A stretch of DNA of 64,000 nt from Rhodobacter sp. (GCA_020637595.1 JACKKE010000003.1:186001-250000); one strand, 5' to 3'; positions 8,768 through 17,092 are shown, counted from the first letter of the stretch. The notes: a model not told the origin generated them from the sequence alone. Numbers and translations: made by a program.

Positions 8768-9919
8768 ATGAGCGACCTGCCCCCTGCCCCGCCGCCGGCC
8801 CCCGAGGCCGGCGAGTCCGGTTCCAACGGCGAACACCGGCACGAATTTCCCTGCGCGCAATGCGGCGCGCAGCTGCGCTATTCGCCCGGCCAGCGCCGTC
8901 TGACCTGCCAGTATTGCGGGTTCGAACAGGACATCCCGCACACCGAGGCCGAGCGCGACACCGCGCTGGAAACCCACGATCTGCGCGAGGCGCTGGCCAA
9001 TCATCTGCCGCCCGAGGCGATCGAGGAAACCCGCGTCCTCAGCTGCACGAACTGCGGCGCGCAGGTCGAATTCGACCCCGCCCAGCATGCCGCCGAATGC
9101 CCGTTTTGCGGCTCGCCGGTGGTGACCGACACCGGCACGCACCGGCATATCAAGCCCGCGGCGCTACTGCCCTTCAAGATCACCGAGCGACAGGCGCATG
9201 ACGCGATGCGCGGCTGGCTCGGCCGGCTCTGGTTCGCGCCCTCCAAGCTCAAGGATTATGCGCGTTCGGATGGCTCGCGACTCGACGGGCTCTATGTGCC
9301 CTACTGGGCCTTTGATTCCGATACCCGCACCCGGTATACCGGCGAACGGGGCGATGCCTATTACGAGACCCGCACCGTCACCCGCAACGGCAAGACCGAG
9401 ACCGAGCGTGTGCGCAAGATCCGCTGGCACCGGGTGTCTGGCCGGGTCGCGCGCAAATTCGCCGATGTGCTGATCATGGCCTCGCAGTCGCTGCCGCGGA
9501 AATACGTGCGCGCCCTCGAACCCTGGATGCTGGGCGAACTCGCCCCCTATGATCCGCAGTTCCTGTCGGGGTTCCGCGCCGAGGGCTATACCGTGCAGCT
9601 TCCCGAAGGCCACACGATGGCCGTCGAGCGCATGGACGAGGTGATCCGCCAGGATATCCGCCGCGACATCGGCGGCGATGAACAGCGCATCCACTCGGTC
9701 GACACCGACCATGACGACGAACGGTTCAAGCACCTCTTGCTGCCGCTGTGGATGGCGGCCTACCGCTATCAGGGCAAGACCTATCGCTTTGTCGTCAACG
9801 GCCAGACCGGCAAGGTGCAGGGCGAACGGCCCTGGTCGGCATGGAAGATCGCCGGCGCGGTGCTGGTCGTCGTGCTTCTGGGCGCCGCCTATGTCTATTT
9901 CTCGCAGGTCGCCAAGTGA
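8768..9919 (+). CDS. Double zinc-ribbon membrane protein of the SPFH/TelA module
   Basis: 383 residues. The N-terminal 35 are Pro/Ala-rich, then two zinc ribbons follow, each with paired CxxC knuckles (CAQCG...CQYCG and CTNCG...CPFCG, about residues 29-120). A 230-residue domain of unknown type comes next, and a C-terminal helix (about 359-378, [17 protein letters not shown]) with few residues after it, as in tail-anchored proteins. Such genes are sometimes labelled PriA or primosomal by zinc-ribbon similarity, which is not supported here since no helicase motif exists. An SPFH protein beside a zinc-ribbon membrane protein recalls the Bacillus ydjG-ydjI pair. The stop overlaps the dtd GTG start by four bases. 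Confidence 0.75.
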   Translation: MSDLPPAPPPAPEAGESGSNGEHRHEFPCAQCGAQLRYSPGQRRLTCQYCGFEQDIPHTEAERDTALETHDLREALANHLPPEAIEETRVLSCTNCGAQVEFDPAQHAAECPFCGSPVVTDTGTHRHIKPAALLPFKITERQAHDAMRGWLGRLWFAPSKLKDYARSDGSRLDGLYVPYWAFDSDTRTRYTGERGDAYYETRTVTRNGKTETERVRKIRWHRVSGRVARKFADVLIMASQSLPRKYVRALEPWMLGELAPYDPQFLSGFRAEGYTVQLPEGHTMAVERMDEVIRQDIRRDIGGDEQRIHSVDTDHDDERFKHLLLPLWMAAYRYQGKTYRFVVNGQTGKVQGERPWSAWKIAGAVLVVVLLGAAYVYFSQVAK

Positions 9920-10353
9920 GGGCTGTGCTGCAACGGGTAACCGAGGCCTCGGTCTCGGTCGACGGCGCGGTGGTGGGTCGGTGCGGACCGGGGTTGATGA
10001 TCCTGGTCTGCGCAATGGCCGGCGACGGCCCCGACAAGGCCCGTGCGCTGGCCGACAAGATCCTGAAGCTGCGCATCTTTCGCGACGAGGCCGGCAAGAC
10101 CAACCGCAGCCTGATGGATGTGGGTGGCGAGGTTCTGGCGATCAGCCAGTTCACCCTGGCCGCGGACACCTCGCGCGGCAACCGGCCCGGGTTTTCCAAC
10201 GCCGCCCCGCCCGACGAGGGCCGCGCGCTTTACGCGCTCTTCGCCGATCATATCGCCGCACAGGGTGTGACGGTCGGGCGCGGCCAGTTCGGCGCCGAGA
10301 TGCAGGTCGCGCTGGTCAATGACGGGCCGATGACCATCTGGCTGGATGTCTGA
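9916..10353 (+). CDS. dtd: D-aminoacyl-tRNA deacylase
   Basis: Hydrolyses D-amino acids from mischarged tRNA, a proofreading step in translation. The 145-residue length is exactly that of the family. It shows the N-terminal [16 protein letters not shown] signature, the SQFTLAAD motif and the C-terminal NDGP motif that forms the cross-subunit Gly-cis-Pro site. The GTG start at 9916 overlaps the stop of the preceding zinc-ribbon gene (GTGA), so it is probably translated from the same mRNA. Its link to the upstream stress-like module is positional only. Confidence 0.95.
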   Translation: MRAVLQRVTEASVSVDGAVVGRCGPGLMILVCAMAGDGPDKARALADKILKLRIFRDEAGKTNRSLMDVGGEVLAISQFTLAADTSRGNRPGFSNAAPPDEGRALYALFADHIAAQGVTVGRGQFGAEMQVALVNDGPMTIWLDV

Positions 10354-10446
10354 GGCCGCAGCCGATCGGAAAACGGTCGTTTCCGGCGGACGGCGGGCGC
10401 CGGCCGCGTGCCACTCTCGCAGGGTTCGCTGCGTGAGGGGCTGCCG

Positions 10447-11613
10447 ATGGATACCGCCGACTTCGATCAATCCGAATATGCTGCCCGTCTTGCCCGTATC
10501 CGCGCAGCGATGGCCCGGGACGGTCTCGACGCCCTGATCCTGTCGGACCCGTCGAACATGGCCTGGGCCACGGGCTATGACGGGTGGTCCTTTTATGTGC
10601 ACCAGGCGGTGGTGATCGGCCCCGAGGGCGCACCCGTCTGGTGGGGGCGCGCGATGGATGCGGCGGGGGCGCGGCGGACGGTGTGGATGGGCGACGACGA
10701 CATCGTCGGCTATGACGACAGCTATGTGCAGAACCCGCAGAAGCATCCGATGGAGACGCTGGCGGCGCTCCTGGTCGAACGGGGCTGGTCCGGCGGACGC
10801 GTCGGCGTCGAGATGGACAACTATTATTACTCGGCCAAGGCCCATGCGGTGCTGGCCGGTTCGCTGACACTGGTCGATGCAACCGGGTTGGCGAACTGGC
10901 AGCGCGCGATCAAATCGGCGGCCGAGATCGAACGGATGCGCCGCGCCGCGCGGATCGTCGAGGCGATGCACCGGCGGATCCTCGAGGTTGCCGAACCCGG
11001 CCTGCCGAAACACCACCTGGTCGCCGAGATCCTGCGCACCGGCACCCTGGGGGCCGGGGGGCATTGGGGCGACTATCCTGCCATCGTGCCGATGACGCCC
11101 TCGGGTCTCGACGCGACCGCGCCGCATCTGACCTGGGACGACCGGCCGATGCGGGTCGGAGAGGCGCACTTCTTTGAAATCGCAGGAGTTTATCGGCGCT
11201 ATCACTGCCCGCAGTCGCGCACCCTGTTCTTTGGAGAACCGCCGGCCAAGTATCGCCGCGCCGAGGCCGCCGTGCAGGAGGCCACCGCAGCCGTCCTGGC
11301 CACCGCCGGCCCCGGCGCCACCTGCGAGGAGATCGCCGCAGCCTTCAACGGCACGCTGGGGCGCCACGGGTTTCACAAGGACAGCCGCACCGGGTATTCG
11401 ATCGGCCTCAGCTATCCGCCCGATTGGGGCGAGCGGACGATGTCGTTGCGCCGCGGGGACCGGACCGAGTTGAAACCCGGGATGGTGTTCCATTTCATGC
11501 CCGCGCTGTGGCTCGATGACGGCGGGATCGAGATCACCGAGCCGATCCTCATCACCGAGACGGGCGTCGAGCGGCTCTGCACACTGCCGGGAGAGCTGTT
11601 CGTCAAGACCTGA
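10447..11613 (+). CDS. M24-fold hydrolase resembling ectoine hydrolase DoeA
   Basis: 388-residue pita-bread-fold protein with a creatinase N-domain and an M24 C-domain. Motifs such as WGDYPAIVPM, TAPHLTWDDRPM and GYSIGLSYPPDWGER fit the ectoine hydrolase/creatinase-like branch as I remember it. Residues that hold two metals in true M24 aminopeptidases are changed: the region aligned with VDAG...GDITRT reads FEIAG...CPQSRT, replacing both metal Asp positions. It is therefore unlikely to be a dinuclear metallopeptidase. Ectoine hydrolase would open the ectoine ring, but no other doe or ect gene is in the window, so the substrate is uncertain. The start at 10447 gives the usual N-terminus. Confidence 0.65.
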   Translation: MDTADFDQSEYAARLARIRAAMARDGLDALILSDPSNMAWATGYDGWSFYVHQAVVIGPEGAPVWWGRAMDAAGARRTVWMGDDDIVGYDDSYVQNPQKHPMETLAALLVERGWSGGRVGVEMDNYYYSAKAHAVLAGSLTLVDATGLANWQRAIKSAAEIERMRRAARIVEAMHRRILEVAEPGLPKHHLVAEILRTGTLGAGGHWGDYPAIVPMTPSGLDATAPHLTWDDRPMRVGEAHFFEIAGVYRRYHCPQSRTLFFGEPPAKYRRAEAAVQEATAAVLATAGPGATCEEIAAAFNGTLGRHGFHKDSRTGYSIGLSYPPDWGERTMSLRRGDRTELKPGMVFHFMPALWLDDGGIEITEPILITETGVERLCTLPGELFVKT

Positions 11614-11648
11614 CGCGGCCGGCACCGAGCGCCTAAAGGCGCGGCGGA

Positions 11649-11672
11649 GGCTCGCCAACACCGTGGCGAGCC
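11649..11672. terminator. Hairpin between convergent genes
   Basis: Perfect inverted repeat GGCTCGCCA / TGGCGAGCC with a six-base loop, lying between the M24-fold gene (plus) and the HNOBA-GGDEF gene (minus), which converge. There is no T-run on either side, so if it terminates transcription it is not a classic intrinsic terminator. A smaller GCGCC/GGCGC hairpin lies just upstream at about 11629. Confidence 0.5.
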
Positions 11673-11686
11673 ACGGTCGGAGGCGG

Positions 11687-12739
11687 TTACGAGCGCCCGT
11701 CATTGCCCGGCTCACAGGATGCAGAGGGACCAACCGCCAGTTCGGTCAGGGTGCCGTCGCGCGCGCAGAAGGTCAGCCGCGCCCGGCCCCCGCGCTTCGA
11801 GGCATAGAGTGCACGATCGGCCTCGGCCAGCAGGGTATCGGCCGGCCCCTCGGCTGCGGTCACGCCCAGCACGGCACCCATCGACACAGCCACCCGGCAG
11901 GGTTGGCCGTCATACAGGATCGGAGCCGCCATGCCGCGCAGGATCTGCATGCCGACCCGCTGGACCGGCGCCACATCGCGCACCCCCGACAGCAGCACGA
12001 CGAATTCATCGCCACCGACCCGGGCGACCAGATCGCCGCCACGCACCGCCGCGCGCAGGATCGCCGCAACCCGGGTGAGCACATGGTCCCCGGCGGCATG
12101 ACCCAGCGTGTCGTTGACCTGTTTGAAATAGTCGAGATCGAGGTGAATCAGGGCAAATCCTTCACCCGCCGCAAGAAGCCGGTCCATCGCCTTTTCCATC
12201 GCCCGACGATTGCCCAACCCGGTGAGCGCATCGGTCAACGCCTGCTCTTCGGCCCGCGCCTTGGCGCCGCGCAGGCGGGCGGCCATCTTGGTGACCTCAC
12301 CCATCACCGCGGCCTTGGCCTCGGCCAGATACAGCAGCTCGATCGCCAGATCGGTCGCGGCGAAATCGGTATCGCTCAACGCATGATCGCGCACCGCCTC
12401 ACGCACCGCATAGCCAAAGGACAGGTTCACCAGGATGCCGCCGTCGGCCTGCAACGGCACCGCAACCCCCTTGAACTGCGTCCCCGGCGGCGCCCGCAGG
12501 GTCATGCGCAGCCGCTGCGCCCGCGTCAGGTCCATCGCGGCGCCGATCCGTTGCGGGCGACGCAGGTCAAAGATTCGTTCGAACGGGGTGCCCAGTGCCT
12601 CGGCGCCCATCAGTTTCAGCAGTGTCGGCCCGGCCCCCCGAATCCGACCGAGCGCATCGAGCCACAGGAACATCGGCATCAGCGCACCGAGGGCCGGCGC
12701 GCCCAGCAGAAACCCCGGATGCCTGAGATCCCCGTCCAT
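11687..12739 (-). CDS. HNOBA-GGDEF diguanylate cyclase
   Basis: 350 residues. The N-terminal 150 match the H-NOX-associated (HNOBA) PAS-like domain. A helical linker precedes a GGDEF domain that contains DALTGLGNRRAME, the intact RVGGDEF active site (about 240-246) and an upstream RGGD inhibitory site, so it should make cyclic-di-GMP from GTP and be feedback-inhibited. The ATG at 12739 overlaps the stop of the H-NOX-like gene (TGATG), which strongly suggests coupled translation and physical partnership. In known systems a heme H-NOX protein controls such cyclases in response to nitric oxide; here the H-NOX partner lacks heme ligands, so the input signal is open. Confidence 0.88.
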   Translation of the reverse strand: MDGDLRHPGFLLGAPALGALMPMFLWLDALGRIRGAGPTLLKLMGAEALGTPFERIFDLRRPQRIGAAMDLTRAQRLRMTLRAPPGTQFKGVAVPLQADGGILVNLSFGYAVREAVRDHALSDTDFAATDLAIELLYLAEAKAAVMGEVTKMAARLRGAKARAEEQALTDALTGLGNRRAMEKAMDRLLAAGEGFALIHLDLDYFKQVNDTLGHAAGDHVLTRVAAILRAAVRGGDLVARVGGDEFVVLLSGVRDVAPVQRVGMQILRGMAAPILYDGQPCRVAVSMGAVLGVTAAEGPADTLLAEADRALYASKRGGRARLTFCARDGTLTELAVGPSASCEPGNDGRS

Positions 12740-13341
12740 CAGCACGCCTCGGCCGCCAGATCGAAACGGCGACCGGCGTGAAACGCGGGATCGTGCACCT
12801 CGATGCCGATCACTTCCTCACCCGGCACCGCGCCGCCGTGGTGTTCCAGCACCGCCAGCGCGCCATAGTCATCCGCCAGCGCCCGCAGGATGCCGACCAG
12901 GACATGCCCGAAGCCGGGCGGGCAGGTCCGGCAGGTCAGCGCAAAGGCGCTGGCGCCAAGTTCGTCGATCGCCAGTTCCGGCAGCGCAAGGTCGGGCACC
13001 GCCAGCTGGCTGCGCCCCTGCAGATCATCGAGCGAATACAGGAAATCGGTGAAACTGACCCCGCCGAAGCGCAGAAGCCGGCGCAAGGGTTCCAGCCGCT
13101 CGTTCGAGATCAGATAGGTGCCCAGATCCTCGAGCAGCGATTCGCGCGGGCGACGCAGGATCGCGGCGGCCGCCGCCAGCACCGCATCGGTCAGCGCGTC
13201 GTCATAGAGCTGCATCGCCTCGAATCCGTCGGGGCCGAGAAACTGCATGACGCCCGAGGCTTGCGCGATGTCATGCCAGACGGGCGTGCCGAAGGAGTCG
13301 CACAAAAACGACTGGATCGCCTTGTTGATCAGACCATGCAT
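12739..13341 (-). CDS. H-NOX-fold protein lacking the proximal heme histidine
   Basis: 200 residues starting MHGLINKAIQ, matching the heme-NO-binding (H-NOX/HNOB) fold: LEDLGTYLISN helix, RFGGVSFTDFLYSLDDLQ and a C-terminal FGHVLVGILRALADDYG segment. Aligned to Shewanella H-NOX and soluble guanylate cyclase from memory, the proximal heme His of the LD(A)LH motif is Gln108 here. The heme-propionate YxSxR motif is LTCRT (135-139), losing Tyr, Ser and the final Arg. Heme binding in the normal way is therefore doubtful. From memory, relatives in Rhodobacterales share these changes, suggesting a conserved non-canonical branch rather than decay. It is coupled to the downstream HNOBA-GGDEF gene. The start at 13341 matches the family N-terminus. 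Confidence 0.8.
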   Translation of the reverse strand: MHGLINKAIQSFLCDSFGTPVWHDIAQASGVMQFLGPDGFEAMQLYDDALTDAVLAAAAAILRRPRESLLEDLGTYLISNERLEPLRRLLRFGGVSFTDFLYSLDDLQGRSQLAVPDLALPELAIDELGASAFALTCRTCPPGFGHVLVGILRALADDYGALAVLEHHGGAVPGEEVIGIEVHDPAFHAGRRFDLAAEAC

Positions 13342-13408
13342 CGCCGCCTTCCACTCACTGTCACACGAGGAAGAGTGGCGCAAACCTCTTAACGTTTGGC
13401 GAATGCGG

Positions 13409-14098
13409 TCAGGTCAATCCCAGAAGCTGCGGCAGATGGCCGATGTCGGCGCGCACGGCATCGGCCAGCGGCGCCAGATCCTCGGCCCCGGCAACCCCGG
13501 TCAGCACCCCCAGCGTCGCCATGCCCGCGGCCCGGCCCGCCTGCAGGTCATGCCGCGAATCGCCGACCATCAGAACCGCTTCGGGCGGCAGGCCACAGGC
13601 CCGGGCAAAGGCCAGCAACATGCCCGGCTCGGGCTTGCCGCCGTGGCCAGAATCGAACCCGGCAATAAAATCGAAAAGGTCAAGAACATCAGCGACATGA
13701 CGGCGCGCGACACGCTCGAAATCATTCGTGGCGACGCCCAGCCGCAGCCCCGCGTCGCGCAGCCGTTGCAGCAGCGCCCTGAGCGGCACCGCCGGCGCCA
13801 GCGGCACGTCCGCCGCCGCCTGCGCGATCCGCAGCTCCAGCGCATCGACATCCTGCCCGGGCAGGTGCGGCGCCAGCAGTTCGGCGACCTCGCGCCCGGT
13901 GCCGGCAATCACCGGCGACGAGGGCAGGAACCGCGCGGTGGCCGGATCGAATTCGAGCGCCCCGGCCAACACCGCCGTCAACGCAGCGTCGCCCTCGGCC
14001 AGATCGGCCAGCAGCACCTGCGCCCAGGCCCCCCAGGTCGCCTGAAAATCGAACAGGGTGCCGTCCTTGTCGAACAGGATTGCGCGGATCTGCTGCAT
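13409..14098 (-). CDS. HAD-superfamily phosphatase (phosphoglycolate-phosphatase-like)
   Basis: 229 residues with the HAD motif I sequence FDKDGTLFDF (nucleophile and acid Asp), motif II ATNDF, a motif III Lys near GGKPEPG and motif IV VGDSRHD. An alpha-helical cap lies between motifs I and II. This is the pattern of Gph-like phosphatases acting on small phosphorylated metabolites; the substrate cannot be assigned. It lies three bases downstream of the DUF3572 gene on the same strand and upstream of the H-NOX-like gene with a 67-base gap, so it may share a transcript with either. Confidence 0.85.
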   Translation of the reverse strand: MQQIRAILFDKDGTLFDFQATWGAWAQVLLADLAEGDAALTAVLAGALEFDPATARFLPSSPVIAGTGREVAELLAPHLPGQDVDALELRIAQAAADVPLAPAVPLRALLQRLRDAGLRLGVATNDFERVARRHVADVLDLFDFIAGFDSGHGGKPEPGMLLAFARACGLPPEAVLMVGDSRHDLQAGRAAGMATLGVLTGVAGAEDLAPLADAVRADIGHLPQLLGLT

Positions 14099-14101
14099 CG
14101 C

Positions 14102-14386
14102 TCAGGTCCAGTGCACATCGGCCCCGCCAGGCAGCGCCGCGCGTGCCTGCATCGGGGTTTCTGGAGAGACATCAAAGGCTTGACAGGCATCCAGAAGCAT
14201 CGCCTCGTCGAGCATCAGGAACTCGATGACCGCCAGCAGCAGCCCCGGATCCGCAAGGCGCGCCCGCAGGCTGTCCGGGCTCTCGCCGGACCAGGCCAGA
14301 AACGAGCCGATGCGGGCGTTGTCCTCGGCCAGCCAGGCGACGACCTGGATCGCGAAGGCCTCGGCCGCGTCACGCGACAGGGTCAT
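14102..14386 (-). CDS. DUF3572 family protein
   Basis: 94-residue, acidic, mostly helical protein fitting the alphaproteobacterial DUF3572 family of unknown function. The start MTLSRDAAEAFA (ATG 14386) is preferred over an upstream in-frame ATG at 14428 because the family begins with this helix and a GAGGAG site lies just upstream. It is divergent from the PleD-like gene at 14517, a pairing I remember as common in Rhodobacteraceae and Rhizobiales, and is followed after three bases by the HAD phosphatase. Confidence 0.8.
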   Translation of the reverse strand: MTLSRDAAEAFAIQVVAWLAEDNARIGSFLAWSGESPDSLRARLADPGLLLAVIEFLMLDEAMLLDACQAFDVSPETPMQARAALPGGADVHWT

Positions 14387-14516
14387 GGGCAACTCCTCTC
14401 GATTCGTTAACGATCGGAAAGAAATCATTAACCAATTGGCTCTACCCTCCAGCTACGACCGGTCCCCACGCTCTTCAAGTGAAATGAACCGGCGGCCCGA
14501 GGTTGAAGGTATTTGT

Positions 14517-15911
14517 ATGTCAGGCAGGATTCTTATCGTCGACGATCTGGCGACCAACCGGATCATCCTCAAGGTCAAGCTGAACGCCGCCTGCTATGAG
14601 ACCAGCCAGGCCCCGGACGGCACGACGGCCCTGCGCATGGCCCGTGACGACCAGCCAAAGCTGATCCTGCTGGACATGGTGCTGCCGGACATCTCGGGGA
14701 TCGAGGTCTGCCGCCGGCTGCGTGCGGATCCCGCGACGCAGCATATCCCGATCGTCATCATCACCGCCTCGGGCGATCGCGAGGCCCGGCTGCGGGCGCT
14801 GGAGGCGGGCGCCAACGAGTTCCTGACCAAGCCGTTGAACGACGTGATCCTGCTGGCGCGCATCCGCAGTCTGCTGCGCGCCCATGAAACCGAGGCCGAA
14901 CTGCGGCTGCGGTCGGAAACCTGGGGCGGGCTGGAACTGGCCGAGGCCGAGCCCGGCTTTGCCATGCCCGGTCATGTCGGGCTGATCGCCGCCGATCCGG
15001 CGATTGCGATGGGCTGGCGCACGGCGCTGGCCCCGCATGTCGCGGAACGGCTCAGCATCCTCAGCTCGACCGCCGCCCTGACCGATCTGCCGGGCGTTCC
15101 CGCGCCCGACCTCTATCTGATCGGCGCCGATCTGGGAACGCAGGGCGCGGCGCTGCGGCTGGTCGCGGACCTGCGCTCGCGTCTGCCCAGCCGGCATGCG
15201 GCGATTGCCCTGGTCCTGACCGAGGCCGATCCCGACAGCGCCGCCATCGCCCTCGACGTCGGCGCCAACGATCTGCTGACACTGCCCCTTGACCCGCAGG
15301 AAACCGCCTTGCGCATCGCCTTGCACATCGACCGCAAGCGCCGTGCCGATCAGTTGCGGCGGTCGGTCAACCAGGGCCTACGGCTGGCGATCACCGACCC
15401 GCTGACCGGCCTCTACAACCGCCGCTATGCGCTGGCGCATCTGGACCGGATTGCCCGCCGTGCGCGCGAGACCGGGCGGCGCTTTGCGGTGATGCTGCTG
15501 GATCTCGACCGGTTCAAATCGGTCAACGACACCTATGGCCATGCGGCGGGCGATGCGGTGCTCGAAACGGTTGCAGCACGGCTGCGCGACAATCTGCGGC
15601 CCACCGACATGGTGGCGCGGATCGGTGGCGAGGAATTCCTCGTCGCCCTGCCCGAAGCGACGCTGGGCACCGCGCGGATCGCTGCCGAGCGGCTGTGCCG
15701 GGTGGTCGGCGAGGTGCCGGTGCCGTTGCCGGACGGCCAGGGCACCGTTGCGGTGACGATTTCGGTGGGGCTGGCGCTGGGGCCGGATCTGGATCCCGGC
15801 CCGGACGCCGCCGACGACACCGGGCGGGCGGTTCTGGCGCGCGCCGATGCCGCCTTGCTGGCAGCGAAATCCGATGGCCGCAACCAGGTGACCATCGCCA
15901 GCGCAGCCTGA
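14517..15911 (+). CDS. pleD: PleD-type response regulator with diguanylate cyclase domain
   Basis: 464 residues: an intact receiver domain (phosphoacceptor Asp53, conserved Lys105), a second degenerate receiver-like region (about 150-280) lacking a proper acidic pocket, and a GGDEF domain. The GGDEF part has the active RIGGEEF motif (about 369-375) and an RPTD inhibitory site, so cyclic-di-GMP synthesis and product inhibition are expected. Phosphorylation would drive dimerisation, as in Caulobacter PleD. The ATG at 14517 gives the receiver's start MSGRILIVDD. No kinase gene is adjacent. It lies near an HNOBA-GGDEF cyclase on the opposite strand, so this locus has two independent cyclase inputs. 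Confidence 0.9.
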   Translation: MSGRILIVDDLATNRIILKVKLNAACYETSQAPDGTTALRMARDDQPKLILLDMVLPDISGIEVCRRLRADPATQHIPIVIITASGDREARLRALEAGANEFLTKPLNDVILLARIRSLLRAHETEAELRLRSETWGGLELAEAEPGFAMPGHVGLIAADPAIAMGWRTALAPHVAERLSILSSTAALTDLPGVPAPDLYLIGADLGTQGAALRLVADLRSRLPSRHAAIALVLTEADPDSAAIALDVGANDLLTLPLDPQETALRIALHIDRKRRADQLRRSVNQGLRLAITDPLTGLYNRRYALAHLDRIARRARETGRRFAVMLLDLDRFKSVNDTYGHAAGDAVLETVAARLRDNLRPTDMVARIGGEEFLVALPEATLGTARIAAERLCRVVGEVPVPLPDGQGTVAVTISVGLALGPDLDPGPDAADDTGRAVLARADAALLAAKSDGRNQVTIASAA

Positions 15912-16167
15912 CCGGCGCGACAACCGGCGCGAGGGATGCCGGACGCCGCCGATGGCGGTGCACCGGGGCGATCCGGCAAAGGCAGGCCAGGCCCGGAAAC
16001 CATCCTGTGGCCCCCGGCCGCAACCTGTCGAACCGTCAGCGCCGCGGGCGCTGTCCGAACCCATGTCGAAAAACCGGCAACGGGGGGTCAGACCAATGTC
16101 GGCGCCCGCCGCCCAACCCCTCTGCGGGCCAAGACAGCCGCCCCCGAACGGCGCGGCGGGTGCTGGC

Positions 16168-16671
16168 TCAGCGCCGTGGCAGACGGTCGGCCCAGTCGGT
16201 TTCCAGCTGCGCGGCCATCGCCTGCCGTTCGGCCGGCGTCAGCCCGGCGACACGCTCGGCAAAGGCGGTCCGGGCACCGTCGAGACGGCGGGCCAGGGCC
16301 TCGCGATCACCGGTCAGGGCCTCGGTAAAGGCTGCCTCGTCAAAGGGTTCGGCCCGCAGCAGCGCGACGATCCGGGCGTTGACCGCCTCCATCCGCGCGC
16401 GCCGGTCCTCGTGCGACGGCCGCCCCTCGCGGTCGCCCGGAAAGCCGCGGTCGCGGGACTGCGCGCGCAGATCCTCCTGCGCGCGGTCCGGCAGAGCGCG
16501 CCACAGGCTGCGGTAATCGGGTTGCCCCGGCACCGGCGGTTCGCGCCCGGCAAAGCGCATCACACCGCCGGCCAGAATGCCGATCAGCAACAGGTTGACC
16601 ATCAGAGACGCGATCAGCGCGATGCGCAGGCCGCGCGGTTTCGCCGGGGTCGGGGTGTCAGGTCCGCTCAT
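16168..16671 (-). CDS. Periplasmic heavy-metal-sensor-like protein
   Basis: 167 residues: a short cytoplasmic N-terminus, one membrane helix (about 15-36) and a charged, helical periplasmic domain with many Arg, Asp and Glu. This fits the CnrR/Spy-related group often annotated as periplasmic heavy-metal sensor. In such systems the protein senses metals or misfolded proteins and modulates an ECF sigma pathway. It is the last gene of a minus-strand cluster (sigma factor, membrane protein, sensor), eight bases after its neighbour. No obvious Cys/His metal site is seen, so metal sensing is inferred from family only. Confidence 0.65.
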   Translation of the reverse strand: MSGPDTPTPAKPRGLRIALIASLMVNLLLIGILAGGVMRFAGREPPVPGQPDYRSLWRALPDRAQEDLRAQSRDRGFPGDREGRPSHEDRRARMEAVNARIVALLRAEPFDEAAFTEALTGDREALARRLDGARTAFAERVAGLTPAERQAMAAQLETDWADRLPRR

Positions 16672-16678
16672 ATCCGCC

Positions 16679-17092
16679 TCATTCGATCTCGCCGGTGATG
16701 AACGACAGCAGATCGCCGCTGTCGCCCGTCAGGAGGTCGGCATCGACCAGCGCCGATACCGTGGGGCTGACCGTGGCCGCCCCCTGCCAGAACCGGTTGA
16801 CCAGATCCCCGGTCACCCCCGGCCCCGAAAAGCCGATCCACACGCCGGCCAGACCCGCCGCGCCGACCCCGGCCAGACCCGGAGCGCCGCCGATATCGGC
16901 CAGCATCGCGCCAAACCGCGCGAGCCAGCCGGGGCGGGCCGCCGGGCGTGGCTGGGCGCCCAGCGCCGCCTCGAGCAGACGCGCCTGGAACCTGGCCTCA
17001 AGGGGCGCAGGCCCCGCGTCGCGCGCAGCGGCGAACAACGCCTCGAGGTCTGCCTCGGGGATGCTGCCGTCGGTGATCCGGTCCTGGCTCAT
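16679..17092 (-). CDS. Single-pass membrane protein, likely anti-sigma factor
   Basis: 137 residues with a soluble acidic N-terminal region, one membrane helix (about 75-95, Gly/Ala/Val-rich) and a periplasmic C-terminus. It starts within the last four codons of the ECF sigma gene (four-base overlap), the usual place for a cognate anti-sigma factor. I see no ZAS-type HxxxCxxC zinc motif, so it would be an atypical one. Homologues are often left hypothetical. Function is inferred purely from position and topology. Confidence 0.55.
   Translation of the reverse strand: MSQDRITDGSIPEADLEALFAAARDAGPAPLEARFQARLLEAALGAQPRPAARPGWLARFGAMLADIGGAPGLAGVGAAGLAGVWIGFSGPGVTGDLVNRFWQGAATVSPTVSALVDADLLTGDSGDLLSFITGEIE

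Noticed and set aside
8768..9919. PriA/primosomal helicase annotation of the zinc-ribbon protein
   Set aside because: No helicase motifs; the similarity is restricted to the CxxC ribbons, and a C-terminal membrane helix is present.
14401..14440. Possible CtrA binding site (TTAAC ... TTAACC) upstream of the PleD-like gene
   Set aside because: The two TTAA cores are 17 bases apart, not the 7 expected for TTAA-N7-TTAA; only half sites are present. Another half site before dprA (55038) was also dropped.
15912..16167. 256-base gap as a hidden gene or RNA
   Set aside because: Open frames here have no start signal or family likeness; two direct ACCGGCGCGA copies at its left end are short. Probably a spacer between two 3' ends.
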